The notes: generated by a model from the sequence alone, not told the origin. A DNA stretch of 45,101 nucleotides from Clostridia bacterium (GCA_900769875.1 CAAGII010000108.1:1-45101), one strand, 5' to 3'. Positions 1-8,393 are shown, counted from the stretch's first letter. A program made the numbers and translations.

Positions 1-464
1 AATTGGAGGAAATCCGCGAGGAGCTTGCGCGCACCGGCTACATGAAGCGCAACACCAACCGCCGCACCCAGCGCGCGCTGCCCAAGAGCAAGCCGTACCG
101 CTACCGCTCCTCGGACGGGGTCGAAATCCACGTCGGCAAGAACGCCGCGCAGAACGACCGCCTGACCGGCGGCGCGCGCCCCAACGAAACATGGCTCCAC
201 GCCAAGGATATGCCCGGCAGCCATGTCATCATCCGCTGCGAGGGCGAGGTATCCGACGCCACCCTGCTTGAGGCGGCGACACTGGCGGCATGGTATTCCA
301 AGGGGCAGCGCAGCAGCATGGTGCCCATCGACTACACGCTGCGCCGCCATGTGAAAAAGCCCGGCGGCGCGGCGCCCGGCATGGTGATCTACACCAATCA
401 GCGCACACTGTACATGACCGTCACCGAAGCGGATGTAAAGAAAATTACGCTGCTGGAGGAATAA
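1..464 (+). CDS. rqcH: RqcH (NFACT/FbpA family) C-terminus, partial
   Basis: Only the last ~154 codons are visible; the gene runs in from the left edge in frame 3. The stretch matches the NFACT-R (DUF814) domain that closes RqcH/Rqc2/FbpA-like proteins, with the recognisable run around GRNAAQND-like 'VGKNAAQNDRLT', then 'ETWLHAKDMPGSHVII' and 'PGMVIYTNQRTLYM'. In the family RqcH binds obstructed 50S subunits with tRNA-Ala and directs C-terminal alanine tailing of stalled nascent chains (established knowledge). The next gene starts 11 nt after the stop, so the two are probably co-transcribed. No in-window start exists; a TTG at position 3 is not a credible start. Confidence 0.9.
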   Translation, partial: LEEIREELARTGYMKRNTNRRTQRALPKSKPYRYRSSDGVEIHVGKNAAQNDRLTGGARPNETWLHAKDMPGSHVIIRCEGEVSDATLLEAATLAAWYSKGQRSSMVPIDYTLRRHVKKPGGAAPGMVIYTNQRTLYMTVTEADVKKITLLEE

Positions 465-475
465 GGAGGATGCCT

Positions 476-952
476 ATGGTGCAAGGCTGTGATATGATCG
501 CGAACCTGAACACGCTGCCCGCTGTGCCCGCATGCGAGGGCGTGCGCATCAAGCGCGCCTTCCCGGGCGACAAAGAAACCATTCTCGCCTTTGTGCGCGA
601 GCGCTTCAGCAGGGGCTGGGTGGGCGAATGCGAGCATGCTCTCATGCAGTCCACGCCCAAATGCCTGATCGCGACCAAAGGCGGAAAGGTACTGGGCTTT
701 GCCTGCTACGACGCGTCCGCGCTCGGGTTCTTCGGACCCATCGGCGTGGCGGAGGAAGCGCGCGGTCAGGGAATCGGGGCGGCGCTGCTGGTGCAGACGC
801 TGCACGTCATGCGCGCGCAGGGCTACGGCTACGCCATCATCGGCTGGGTGAACGACGCGGAAATGTTCTACAGAAAAACGGTGGGCGCGACCTTCATCGA
901 GGGCGGCACACCGGAAAAAAGCGTATACTCGAATCTTGTGATTTCGGACTGA
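476..952 (+). CDS. GNAT-family N-acetyltransferase
   Basis: A 158-residue protein with a GNAT acetyl-CoA-binding core: strand 'LGFFGPIGVAEEARGQGIG' carries the R/Q-x-x-G-x-G/A pyrophosphate loop (ARGQGIG), followed by the helix 'AALLVQTLHVMRAQGYGYAI' and a C-terminal 'AEMFYRKTVGA' segment typical of the family. Substrate cannot be told from sequence. Two in-frame ATGs lie at 470 and 476; the Shine-Dalgarno AAGGAGG (463-469) abuts the first, so 476 with a 6-nt spacing is preferred. It follows rqcH by 11 nt and ends 9 nt before a strong terminator, so it is the last gene of that transcription unit. Confidence 0.85.
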   Translation: MVQGCDMIANLNTLPAVPACEGVRIKRAFPGDKETILAFVRERFSRGWVGECEHALMQSTPKCLIATKGGKVLGFACYDASALGFFGPIGVAEEARGQGIGAALLVQTLHVMRAQGYGYAIIGWVNDAEMFYRKTVGATFIEGGTPEKSVYSNLVISD

Positions 953-961
953 GCATCGTCT

Positions 962-991
962 GCCGGAGCGGTCAAACGCTCCGGCGTTTTT
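962..991 (+). terminator. Intrinsic terminator after the GNAT gene
   Basis: A perfect 9-bp stem GCCGGAGCG (962-970) / CGCTCCGGC (977-985) with a 6-nt loop is followed by GTTTTT. It terminates the plus-strand rqcH-GNAT unit. On the opposite strand there is no T-run, so it should not serve the converging minus-strand gene. Confidence 0.9.
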
Positions 992-1665
992 CATTCCGTC
1001 AGGGCGAAATGCTCCGCAAGCTTTCGGAGCGTCTGCTCGCGCGTGTCCCCGTCCCCCTCGTGGCGCACCAGCGTGAAAAAGCCGCTGTTTGCATACTCGC
1101 GGTACACCTCAGGGCTGTTGACCAGCCTGATCCCCTCGCGGAAATTGGCCATCACCTCGTCCGGATGCTCGCAGCCCTCGATCACGCGCAGCAGGAACTG
1201 CTTCTCAGGGTCGCTTCGGTCAAAAAAGCGCTCCACGCTCATGCTCTGCGGCGAAAGCATCACCGCCACATGGCGTTCGTCGGATATCCTGTGCAGCACG
1301 TCAAGCGATATGTTGGTATCCACAATCACGCGCCTGTCCTGCCCCAGCGCAATGAGCTGCGCCACCTCAAAGCCGGCAACCTCCTCCGATCCGCCGCGAA
1401 TCCAGCGCGCGTACTCCTCCGGCGGACGCTTCACAAACTCCTCCCAGCCGCTCATGGTGCGCATGTAGCACAGATTCGGCTGGATGGCAGGCTCTGCCAC
1501 ACGGTCGGATACCGCCATGTGGTAGTTTTCCCCGCACTGCACCATATTGTAGCGCTCCGCAAGCATGCGCACCATGGTGGATTTGCCGGCATACGCCGTG
1601 CCGGTAATGAAATACACGTTGCGCAGGTAGTATTTCAGAATATTATCAGCGATTTCCATGCTCAT
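991..1665 (-). CDS. P-loop NTPase, nucleotide kinase-like, function unknown
   Basis: A 224-residue soluble protein with a Walker A motif GTAYAGKST near residues 22-30 and a Walker B-like strand 'DRRVIVDTNI' about 115 residues in. This fits the AAA_33/adenylate-kinase-like fold of small-molecule or nucleotide kinases, but the substrate is not recognisable. The ATG at 1665 lies 5 nt after GGAGGGG and overlaps the 3' end of the upstream nucleotidyltransferase gene by 20 nt, so translation is probably coupled. The pair therefore likely acts in one process. Its stop codon touches the terminator of the converging plus-strand unit. Confidence 0.7.
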   Translation of the reverse strand: MSMEIADNILKYYLRNVYFITGTAYAGKSTMVRMLAERYNMVQCGENYHMAVSDRVAEPAIQPNLCYMRTMSGWEEFVKRPPEEYARWIRGGSEEVAGFEVAQLIALGQDRRVIVDTNISLDVLHRISDERHVAVMLSPQSMSVERFFDRSDPEKQFLLRVIEGCEHPDEVMANFREGIRLVNSPEVYREYANSGFFTLVRHEGDGDTREQTLRKLAEHFALTE

Positions 1666-2428
1666 TCATCCCCTCCGGAAAAATCTGCGAGAGCATGTAC
1701 GCGGCATACTCATCGCACAGCTGCGCATCCGCCTCCATGCTCCCGGCGGTCGCGTAGGCCTCCAGCGCGGCGCGAAGAAGCGCGTGATAGCGCGCCGGCA
1801 GCCGCTCAAGCCCCCATTGACCGCCCTCGCACTTGGACAGCACCAGCCCCTCGCGCATGGTCGCCAGCACGCGGCACAGCGTCAGGATGCAGTACACCGG
1901 CTGCTCCGCGATGTCCTTCCGCGCGTCCATGATATCGAGCCGGATGCTGTCCAGATAATCCGATTGCGGAACCTCGCCGAATACCTGTCCGATCGCTTCG
2001 CCAAGGAGCGCTCTGCCCCGGCGCGTGACAATCATGCAGTGCGCCGCAAGATCCCTGTCCTCGCCGCGCATCGCGACGATGTAGCCCTCCGGATCGCGCT
2101 GATACCACGCAAGGTGCATCGGGGAAAAGTGCAGTTCAAACGGCGTCGGGTACCGGAACGGCTTCAGCACCCGCCGCTCCACCACGCTCATTTCAATGCC
2201 CTTGGGCGGCGCGTCCGCGTTCAGCGCCACGGTCAGGTCCATCAGGCGGCGCTTGCGCCCGTCATCCGGCACGCCGCCGGTCACCACCAGAAGATCCACA
2301 TCGCTCGCAAGCGGCTGAAAGCAGCCAAGCACCGCGGAGCCGTGCAGATACACGCCCGTCAGCTGATCGCCCAGAATATCCTCGCAGCCCCGCGCAAAGC
2401 GCGACAACAGCTCATCAAGCATCATCAT
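1646..2428 (-). CDS. AadA-like nucleotidyltransferase (ANT(3'')/DUF4111 type)
   Basis: A 260-residue protein with the Pol-beta-type nucleotidyltransferase signature 'HGSAVLGCFQ' followed by the metal-binding 'SDVDLLVV' (about residues 30-48). The C-terminal half resembles the helical DUF4111 domain of ANT(3'')/ANT(9) aminoglycoside adenylyltransferases, including 'WGLERLPARYHALL', where AadA has a similar W-x-x-E-R-L-P-x-x-Y. Such enzymes transfer AMP to a hydroxyl of streptomycin, spectinomycin or related compounds. Whether this chromosomal copy confers resistance or has another substrate is open. Three consecutive ATGs occur (2428, 2425, 2422); GGGGGA six bases upstream favours 2428. First gene of a two-gene minus-strand unit. 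Confidence 0.8.
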   Translation of the reverse strand: MMMLDELLSRFARGCEDILGDQLTGVYLHGSAVLGCFQPLASDVDLLVVTGGVPDDGRKRRLMDLTVALNADAPPKGIEMSVVERRVLKPFRYPTPFELHFSPMHLAWYQRDPEGYIVAMRGEDRDLAAHCMIVTRRGRALLGEAIGQVFGEVPQSDYLDSIRLDIMDARKDIAEQPVYCILTLCRVLATMREGLVLSKCEGGQWGLERLPARYHALLRAALEAYATAGSMEADAQLCDEYAAYMLSQIFPEGMNEHGNR

Positions 2429-2518
2429 GCACAGTCCCCCCTGTCTGTGGATCGCTGCCTTCATCATAGCATGCAACGCGCCCATCGTCAATCGTGCCCT
2501 GCATGCAAAGATTTGTGC

Positions 2519-2548
2519 TTTACAAGGCGGCGGTATGTGTTGTATAAT
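2519..2548 (+). promoter_or_regulatory. Sigma-A-like promoter of the parA operon
   Basis: TTTACA (2519-2524) and TATAAT (2543-2548) are separated by 18 nt, about 55 nt before the parA start. It is the only strong promoter seen for the plus-strand run to 11.1 kb. Confidence 0.8.
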
Positions 2549-2602
2549 AGGCTGTATGGCTATGCGCTCCATAGCCTTTGATTGCAGTGCAAGGAGATCA
2601 TC

Positions 2603-3385
2603 ATGGGCAAAACACTGGCAATAATCAACCAGAAGGGCGGCGTGGGCAAAACCACCACGGCGGTGAATCTTTCCGCCATGATCGCCGAGCTGGGCTTTGA
2701 GGTGCTGCTGGTCGATCTCGACCCCCAGGGCAACACCACCAGCGGGCTTGGCATGCAGGTGGAGGAGAAGAGCATCTACGAGGTGCTGCTCGGCCGCATC
2801 AGCATGCAGGACTGCATCGAAAAAACTCCATGGAAGGGACTGTCCATTGCCGGGGCGGACATCCGGCTTGCCGGCGCGGAGCTGGAGCTGGTCGGTCTGG
2901 AGCAGCGAGAATTTCGTCTGCGCACCGCGCTCAACGCCGTGAAGAAGGACTACGATTTTGTGTTTATCGACTGTCCGCCCTCTCTGAGCCTGCTGACGCT
3001 CAACGCCATGGCCGCAGCCGACCGGGTGCTGATTCCCATCCAGTGCGAGTACTACGCGCTGGAGGGCGTGAGCAGCCTGATGGAAACCATCGGCCGGGTG
3101 AAGCGGTCGATCAACCCGCACATCGACATTGAGGGCGTCATCCTCACCATGCTGGATGGGCGCACCAACCTCGGTCTGCAGGTGGTGGATCAGGTGAAGA
3201 AGCACTTCAAAAAGAAGGTCTACGCCACCACCATTCCGCGCAACGTGCGTCTGGGCGAGGCGCCCTCGCACGGCGAGCCCATCCATGTGTATGATCCGAA
3301 ATCCACCGGCACGGCGGCGTACCGCAGCCTCGCCATGGAGTTTCTGGAAGCGAACGGAGTCAAGACCAAAAAGCTGCCGAAATGA
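2603..3385 (+). CDS. parA: Chromosome-partitioning ATPase ParA/Soj
   Basis: A 260-residue deviant Walker ATPase. KGGVGKTT (residues 11-18) carries the signature lysine of the ParA/MinD class, Walker A' is 'LLVDLDPQGN' (35-44) and Walker B is 'FVFIDCPP' (119-126). The protein binds DNA non-specifically as an ATP dimer and, with ParB, drives origin segregation and in sporulating Firmicutes tunes DnaA (established for Soj). Start ATG has AAGGAGA 5 nt upstream. An in-frame upstream start at 2582 exists but lacks a ribosome binding site and adds a non-homologous N-terminus. parB follows after 27 nt. Confidence 0.96.
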   Translation: MGKTLAIINQKGGVGKTTTAVNLSAMIAELGFEVLLVDLDPQGNTTSGLGMQVEEKSIYEVLLGRISMQDCIEKTPWKGLSIAGADIRLAGAELELVGLEQREFRLRTALNAVKKDYDFVFIDCPPSLSLLTLNAMAAADRVLIPIQCEYYALEGVSSLMETIGRVKRSINPHIDIEGVILTMLDGRTNLGLQVVDQVKKHFKKKVYATTIPRNVRLGEAPSHGEPIHVYDPKSTGTAAYRSLAMEFLEANGVKTKKLPK

Positions 3386-3412
3386 CGTTTGACAGGTAGG
3401 AGTGTTCTATTC

Positions 3413-4288
3413 ATGCCGAAAAAGAAGAGCGGTCTCGGGCGCGGGCTGGATGCGCTTTTGCCTGAAGCCGATTTCACCGCGCAGGGCGCAGTGCAGGACG
3501 TTCCGCTGGGCGATATCGACCCCAATCCCGAGCAGCCCCGGCGCGCCTTCCCGGAGGAGAGCATCGCGCAGCTTGCGCAGTCCATCCGCGATCAGGGCGT
3601 GCTGCAGCCGCTGCTGGTCACGCCCACAGGGGACGGGCGCTACCTGCTGGTCGCCGGCGAGCGCCGCTGGCGGGCCGCCCGCGTGGCGGGGCTGGACATG
3701 GTGCCCTGCATGGTGCGCGAGCTGGACAGGATGCAGCAGCAGGAGATCGCGCTGATTGAAAACCTGCAGCGCGAGGATCTCAACCCCATTGAAACGGCGC
3801 TTGGCATCCGCAGCCTGATGCAGCAGTGCGACTACACGCAGGAGATGGCCGCCCGGCGTCTGTCCATGAGCCGCCCGGCGGTGGCGAACCTTCTTCGGCT
3901 GCTAACGCTGCCGGACGAGGTGATTGCCATGGTGCGCGGGGGCACGCTGTCCGCCGGTCACGCCCGTGTGCTGGCAGGTCTGGAAAGCGGGGCGCAGCAG
4001 CTTGCGCTCGCCCGCGAGACCGAGCAGAAGGGCTACAATGTGCGCCAGCTCGAAGCGCTCGCATCAAGCCTGAAAAAGACGCCTGCACGGGTGGACAAGC
4101 CCGTATCCGCGCCGCGCGCCCTCCCTGTGGAGCTGCGCGAGCTGGAGGGGCGCATACGCGAGGCCGTCGGCATGCGCGTCACGCTCAGCGGCAGCGAGCA
4201 AAAGGGGAAAATTGTGCTGCAGTATGCCTCCCGCGACGAGTTGGAGCGCCTTCACGAGCTGCTGTGCCGCCTGTCAGACCTTGCATGA
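3413..4288 (+). CDS. parB: Chromosome-partitioning CTPase ParB/Spo0J
   Basis: A 291-residue ParB. It opens with the conserved 'GLGRGLDALLPE' (7-18) that stimulates ParA. The N-terminal CTP-binding domain contains 'PNPEQPRR' (37-44), GERRWRA (82-88) and 'ENLQREDLNPIE' (116-127). A helix-turn-helix at about 141-163 ('YTQEMAARRLSMSRPAVANL') should read parS, and the last ~45 residues form the dimerisation domain. ATG 3413 is preferred to an in-frame TTG at 3389 because the homologous start MPKKKSGLGRG begins there and GGAG lies upstream. No parS site was recognised in the window. Confidence 0.95.
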   Translation: MPKKKSGLGRGLDALLPEADFTAQGAVQDVPLGDIDPNPEQPRRAFPEESIAQLAQSIRDQGVLQPLLVTPTGDGRYLLVAGERRWRAARVAGLDMVPCMVRELDRMQQQEIALIENLQREDLNPIETALGIRSLMQQCDYTQEMAARRLSMSRPAVANLLRLLTLPDEVIAMVRGGTLSAGHARVLAGLESGAQQLALARETEQKGYNVRQLEALASSLKKTPARVDKPVSAPRALPVELRELEGRIREAVGMRVTLSGSEQKGKIVLQYASRDELERLHELLCRLSDLA

Positions 4289-4311
4289 TCCATCCCAAGG
4301 AGGAGTCAACC

Positions 4312-5007
4312 ATGCCTAATCAACCGCTTGAGCAGCTTCCCCGCTGGGACGGGCCGCTCTCCCACCCCTTTTACAGCAAGGTGGTCAAGCGCGCGCTGGA
4401 TTTTCTGCTGGCGCTTGTGCTGCTCATCCCCGGATGCATCCTGATGCTTCCGCTTGCAGTGTGGATCAAGCTGGATTCGCCCGGGCCCGTTATCTACAAG
4501 GCTCCGCGCGGCGGCTACCACAATAAAACGTTCTATATCTATAAATTCCGTTCCATGGTGGTGGGCTCGGACAGGAGCGGCGGCTGCACCGCGCTCAACG
4601 ACAGCCGCGTCACCCGCGCGGGCCGCGTGATGCGCCGCCTCAAACTGGACGAGCTGCCCCAGCTGTTCAACATTCTCAAGGGCGAAATGTCCTTCGTCGG
4701 GCCAAGACCCGAGCTGCTCCTCTACACCAAGCAGTACACCCCGGAGCAGGAGTGCATCCTGTGGGTTCGTCCCGGCGTGACCGACCGCAGCAGCATCGAA
4801 TACATCTCGCAGGACGAGCTGGTTGGCGAAACCAATCCCGTGGAAAACTTCGAGAAATACATCCTCCCCCGCAAAAACCAGCTCCGCGTCGAGTACGCGC
4901 GCAGCCAGTCCTTTCAGCTGGACGCCGCGCTCTTCCTCGAAACGCTTGGCAAGGTGTTCGGGAAGGCGGCGGGCAGCGCCGATCCCAACGAAAGGAAGCA
5001 AGCATGA
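4312..5007 (+). CDS. Polyprenyl-phosphate sugar-1-phosphate transferase (bacterial sugar transferase family)
   Basis: A 231-residue monotopic phosphoglycosyl transferase. One hydrophobic segment (about 29-51) precedes 'LDSPGPVIYKAPRGG' (54-68) and the catalytic core 'YKFRSM' (77-82), 'KLDELPQLFNILKG' (111-124) and 'MSFVGPRPE' (126-134), which is the signature of the family that includes WbaP-C, EpsL and PglC. It should move a sugar phosphate from a nucleotide sugar to undecaprenyl phosphate, starting an exopolysaccharide, glycan or glycoprotein oligosaccharide. AAGGAGG precedes the ATG. The gene lies 23 nt after parB and overlaps the next gene by 4 nt (ATGA). Confidence 0.93.
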   Translation: MPNQPLEQLPRWDGPLSHPFYSKVVKRALDFLLALVLLIPGCILMLPLAVWIKLDSPGPVIYKAPRGGYHNKTFYIYKFRSMVVGSDRSGGCTALNDSRVTRAGRVMRRLKLDELPQLFNILKGEMSFVGPRPELLLYTKQYTPEQECILWVRPGVTDRSSIEYISQDELVGETNPVENFEKYILPRKNQLRVEYARSQSFQLDAALFLETLGKVFGKAAGSADPNERKQA

Positions 5008-5891
5008 TGCAAGCATCCGCCTCCTATGAATCGCTGACGCATGCCGCCTTCCGTGGCCGCGCGATGGATACGGGCGATCCGCGCGTGCTGGCATGGCTGA
5101 TCCGCCGCCACGGTCTGGAAATGACGCATCTGAGCCGCGGCAGCCACATCGGCTCCATCTTTTCGGTCGCCGAGATCATGGCCGTTCTGTACGCGCGCGT
5201 GCTGAACGTGCGCCCCGAGAAGCCGCTCTGGGAGGGCCGCGACAGGCTGATCCTGAGCAAGGGGCACGCCGGCGCCGCCGTCTACGCCGCGCTTGCGGAG
5301 CGCGGCTTTTTCCCGGTGGAGGAGCTTGCCACGCATTACGCCAACGGCTCGCGCCTTTCAGGGCATGTCAGCCACAAGGGCGTGCCGGGCGTGGATTTTT
5401 CCACCGGCTCGCTCGGCCACGGTCTGGCGGTGGCCGCCGGTATGGCGCTTGGCGCGAAGAAGGACGGCGCTCCCTGGCGCGTCTTTGCGGTGCTGGGCGA
5501 CGGCGAGTGCGACGAGGGCGCCGTGTGGGAAGCCGCGCTGCAGGCGCATCAGTTTCAGCTGGACAACCTGATCGCCGTGGTCGATCACAACCACATGCAA
5601 AGTCTGGACGACTGCGAGAAAACCCTCGCGCTGGAGCCCTTTGCCGACAAGTGGCGCGCCTTCGGCTGGCACACCATGGTCGTGGACGGGCATGATACGG
5701 CGGCGCTGGAGGCGGCGTTTGACGCGGCGGAAGCAAACCGCGGCAGCGGCAGGCCGAGCGTCATCCTTGCCGAGACGGTCAAGGGCAAGGGCGTGAGCTT
5801 CATGGAGCACGACATCCTGTGGCATTACCGCACGCCGCAGGGTGAGGAGTACGAGGCGGCGCTGAGGGAACTGGAGGCGCAGACGCCATGA
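5004..5891 (+). CDS. Transketolase, N-terminal (TPP-binding) subunit
   Basis: A 295-residue protein equivalent to the pyrophosphate half of transketolase. 'LSKGHAGAAVYAAL' (84-97) holds the active-site His, and the TPP motif runs from GDGE (165-168) to N196 ('VVDHNH'). The ending 'TVKGKGVSFMEHDILWHY' is typical of the domain. With the next gene it forms a split transketolase that moves two-carbon units between ketose and aldose phosphates, or a specialised relative acting on a nucleotide or surface sugar precursor. The start overlaps the upstream stop (ATGA); a second ATG at 5007 is equally possible. Its place between a glycan-initiating transferase and LicD suggests an anabolic sugar role (inference). 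Confidence 0.92.
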   Translation: MMQASASYESLTHAAFRGRAMDTGDPRVLAWLIRRHGLEMTHLSRGSHIGSIFSVAEIMAVLYARVLNVRPEKPLWEGRDRLILSKGHAGAAVYAALAERGFFPVEELATHYANGSRLSGHVSHKGVPGVDFSTGSLGHGLAVAAGMALGAKKDGAPWRVFAVLGDGECDEGAVWEAALQAHQFQLDNLIAVVDHNHMQSLDDCEKTLALEPFADKWRAFGWHTMVVDGHDTAALEAAFDAAEANRGSGRPSVILAETVKGKGVSFMEHDILWHYRTPQGEEYEAALRELEAQTP

Positions 5892-6811
5892 GAGACGCGT
5901 TTGTTCGGGTGCTGATGCGCGAGGCCGCGCAGAATCCACGCCTGATGCTGGTCACGGGCGATCTGGGCTTCGGCGTGCTTCGCCCCTTCTGGGAGACCTA
6001 TCCGGATCAGTTTGTCAACGCAGGCATCGCGGAGCAGGCCATGACCGGCCTTGCGGCGGGTCTGAGCCTGACGGGGCGCACGGTGCTGACCTATTCCATC
6101 GGCAATTTCCCCACGCTCCGCTGCCTGGAGCAGATTCGCAACGATTGCGCCTACCACGACGCGGACGTGAAGATCGTATGCGTCGGCGGCGGCTTCGTGT
6201 ACGGCAGCCTTGGCATGAGCCACCACGCCACGGAGGATATCTCCATCCTGCGCGCGCTCCCGGGCGTGACGGTGTTCGCGCCGGGCGACCCGGCCGAGGT
6301 GGAGGCGGTTGTACCCGTGATGCTGCGCACAAGGGGCACCTGCTATCTGCGCCTCGGGCGCGGCGGCGAAAAAACGCTGCATCCAAAGCCCGTCGAGGGC
6401 TGGAAGGCGCCGCAGGCGCTGACGCTGCGGCATGGCGGCGACGTGGCGCTGCTTTCATCGGGCGGCATCCTCTCCCAGACCGTGGAGGCGGCGGAGCTTC
6501 TCGCCGCGCGCAGCATACAGGCCGAGGTGGTGTCCTTCCCTTGCGTGAAGCCCATCGACGGGCAGACGCTGCTTGATCTGGCAACGCGCTTTGCCACCCT
6601 TGTCACGGTGGAGGAGCACAGCATGGTCGGCGGCTTCGGCTCGGCGGTGTGCGAGGTGCTGTCGGGCGCGGGCTGCGGCGCGCGCGTATGCCGCATCGGC
6701 ATGGAAGACGAGTATTCGTGCATCGTCGGCACGCAGCAGTACCTGCGCGGCGTGTACGGTATGGACGCCCAAGCCATCGCGGAGAAAACGATGGCGTGGC
6801 TGAAGGAGTAA
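5888..6811 (+). CDS. Transketolase, C-terminal subunit
   Basis: A 307-residue pyrimidine-binding plus C-terminal transketolase domain. 'FVNAGIAEQAMTGLAAGLS' (42-60) contains the Glu (E49) that activates the TPP aminopyrimidine ring; later segments 'VTVFAPGDPAEVEA' and 'EEHSMVGGFGSAV' match the family. It requires the preceding gene to make an active site. The start ATG overlaps the upstream TGA by 4 nt, ensuring equimolar synthesis. Split transketolases of this kind are common in Clostridia and archaea; this copy is linked to surface-glycan genes rather than pentose-phosphate genes. Confidence 0.93.
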   Translation: MRDAFVRVLMREAAQNPRLMLVTGDLGFGVLRPFWETYPDQFVNAGIAEQAMTGLAAGLSLTGRTVLTYSIGNFPTLRCLEQIRNDCAYHDADVKIVCVGGGFVYGSLGMSHHATEDISILRALPGVTVFAPGDPAEVEAVVPVMLRTRGTCYLRLGRGGEKTLHPKPVEGWKAPQALTLRHGGDVALLSSGGILSQTVEAAELLAARSIQAEVVSFPCVKPIDGQTLLDLATRFATLVTVEEHSMVGGFGSAVCEVLSGAGCGARVCRIGMEDEYSCIVGTQQYLRGVYGMDAQAIAEKTMAWLKE

Positions 6812-6817
6812 GCGCAT

Positions 6818-7558
6818 ATGAGGAAACTGACCCTTGAGGAAATCCACGCGGAGCTGCGCGCGCAGCTGAGCGATATTGTGAGGGTGTGCGACCGCCACCG
6901 GATCGACTACAGCCTGATGTGCGGCTCATTGCTGGGCGCGGTGCGTCATCAGGGCATCATCCCGTGGGATGACGACGTGGATCTGCTCATGACGCGCGAG
7001 GAATTCCAGCGCTTTCGCGAAGTGTATCCGCGCGAATGCTCCGCGGAGCTGGAGCTGACCTATCTGGACACATGGACGCCCCGCGTCATGGCGCGCGACC
7101 CTGAAAAGGCGCTGGTGTTCATCGATATTTTCATTCTTGACGGCGTGCCTCAGGGCAAGCTCGCCCGCAGGGCGTGGTTTTTGCACCTGCATCTTTTACA
7201 GGGCATGATGAAGCACGACGTGGACTACAGCCGCTTCTCCATGAAGCAGAAAATCCTGCTGATGGCGACGCATGTGCTGGGTCTCCCCTTCTCCATGGCA
7301 TGGAAGGCGAAGCGCTACGAGCGCGTGAGCATGCGCTACCCCGGCAGCGGGGACGTTTGCATGTCCAACGGCGCGTTCGAGCTGATGATGCACATCTGGC
7401 AGGCCGATTTGTTCCGCGAGAAGAAGCGCGTGCCCTTTGAGGGCATGCAGTGCCTGATCCCGGTGCGGTACGACGAGATTCTGCGCGTGCTCTACGGCGA
7501 CGATTACATGACGCCGCCCCCCGAGGACAAGCGCCAGACCCGCCATCTGGATGTATAA
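6818..7558 (+). CDS. LicD-family phosphotransferase
   Basis: A 246-residue protein with the LicD/fukutin-type nucleotidyltransferase fold core: 'YSLMCGSLLGAVRHQGIIPW' (31-50) then DDDVD (51-55), where the aspartates bind the metal. LicD proteins transfer phosphocholine or other phospho-polyol groups from a CDP-activated donor onto teichoic acids, capsule or glycans (established for LicD1/2 of pneumococcus). The acceptor here is unknown. The ATG lies 6 nt after the transketolase stop, so the module sugar transferase, transketolase and LicD is a tight operon. No membrane segment is evident. Confidence 0.9.
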   Translation: MRKLTLEEIHAELRAQLSDIVRVCDRHRIDYSLMCGSLLGAVRHQGIIPWDDDVDLLMTREEFQRFREVYPRECSAELELTYLDTWTPRVMARDPEKALVFIDIFILDGVPQGKLARRAWFLHLHLLQGMMKHDVDYSRFSMKQKILLMATHVLGLPFSMAWKAKRYERVSMRYPGSGDVCMSNGAFELMMHIWQADLFREKKRVPFEGMQCLIPVRYDEILRVLYGDDYMTPPPEDKRQTRHLDV

Positions 7559-7583
7559 GGCGCGAAAGGTGATGGATCAGTGC

Positions 7584-8393
7584 ATGGAAATGACCTTTTG
7601 TCCGCTGTACTCCGGCTCCAGCGGCAACTGCCTGTTTGTGCAGTACGGTGAAACGCGGTTGCTGGTGGACGCCGGAAAAAGCGGCAAAATAATACAGGAC
7701 GCGCTCCGCTTTATCGGCGTCGCGCCGGAAACGCTAAGCGGCATTCTGGTGACGCATGAGCATGACGACCACGTAAGAGGCGTGGGCGTGCTGGCGCGGC
7801 GCTACCATCTGCCGGTGTACGCCACACAGGGCACATGGCAGGGCATGGAGGGCAAAATCGGCGAGCTTCCGCAGGAGCTGAGGCTGACCTTTGAAAGCGA
7901 TCAGGATTTCTATCTCGGGCAGATCGGCGTCGCGCCCTTCTCCACCCCGCACGACGCGATCGAACCGGTGGGCTACAGGCTCTACGGCGGCGGCGTGTCC
8001 ATCGGCACCGCCACAGACCTCGGCTATTTCCCTGACCGGGTGCGCAGCGCGCTTTCCGGCAGCGACCTGGTGCTGCTGGAGAGCAACCATGACCCCGATC
8101 TTCTCCGCATGAACGACCACTACAACGCCCGCCTCAAGCAGCGCATACTGGGCAGGAAGGGACATCTGTCCAACCAGGCCTGCGCGGAGGCGCTGGTGCA
8201 GCTGGTGAAAACGGGCGTGAAGAACGTCATCCTCGGGCACTTGTCGGGCGAAAACAACCGCCCGGAGCTTGCCCTGTCCACCAGCGAGAACTACGCGGAG
8301 CTGGAAGGCATCCGCCTTGGTGTGGATCTGCACCTTGATCTCGCCTGGCGCGACCGCATCGGAAACGTGTACACCCTGCAGGAGGGCGTATGA
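7584..8393 (+). CDS. MBL-fold metallo-hydrolase, YycJ/WalJ-like
   Basis: A roughly 269-residue metallo-beta-lactamase-fold protein. The opening 'MTFCPLYSGSSGNC' and the metal ligands 'THEHDDHVRGV' (HxHxDH at 58-63) are characteristic of YycJ/WalJ, which in Bacilli is found in the walKR region and is thought to act on nucleic acid or in wall/replication coordination. Further ligands are 'STPHDA' and 'LGHLSGENN'. Possible starts are ATG 7551, 7572, 7584 or 7590; none has an ideal ribosome binding site. 7584 was chosen from the family N-terminus, with AAGGTG 12 nt upstream. It overlaps the next gene by 4 nt. Confidence 0.85.
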   Translation: MEMTFCPLYSGSSGNCLFVQYGETRLLVDAGKSGKIIQDALRFIGVAPETLSGILVTHEHDDHVRGVGVLARRYHLPVYATQGTWQGMEGKIGELPQELRLTFESDQDFYLGQIGVAPFSTPHDAIEPVGYRLYGGGVSIGTATDLGYFPDRVRSALSGSDLVLLESNHDPDLLRMNDHYNARLKQRILGRKGHLSNQACAEALVQLVKTGVKNVILGHLSGENNRPELALSTSENYAELEGIRLGVDLHLDLAWRDRIGNVYTLQEGV

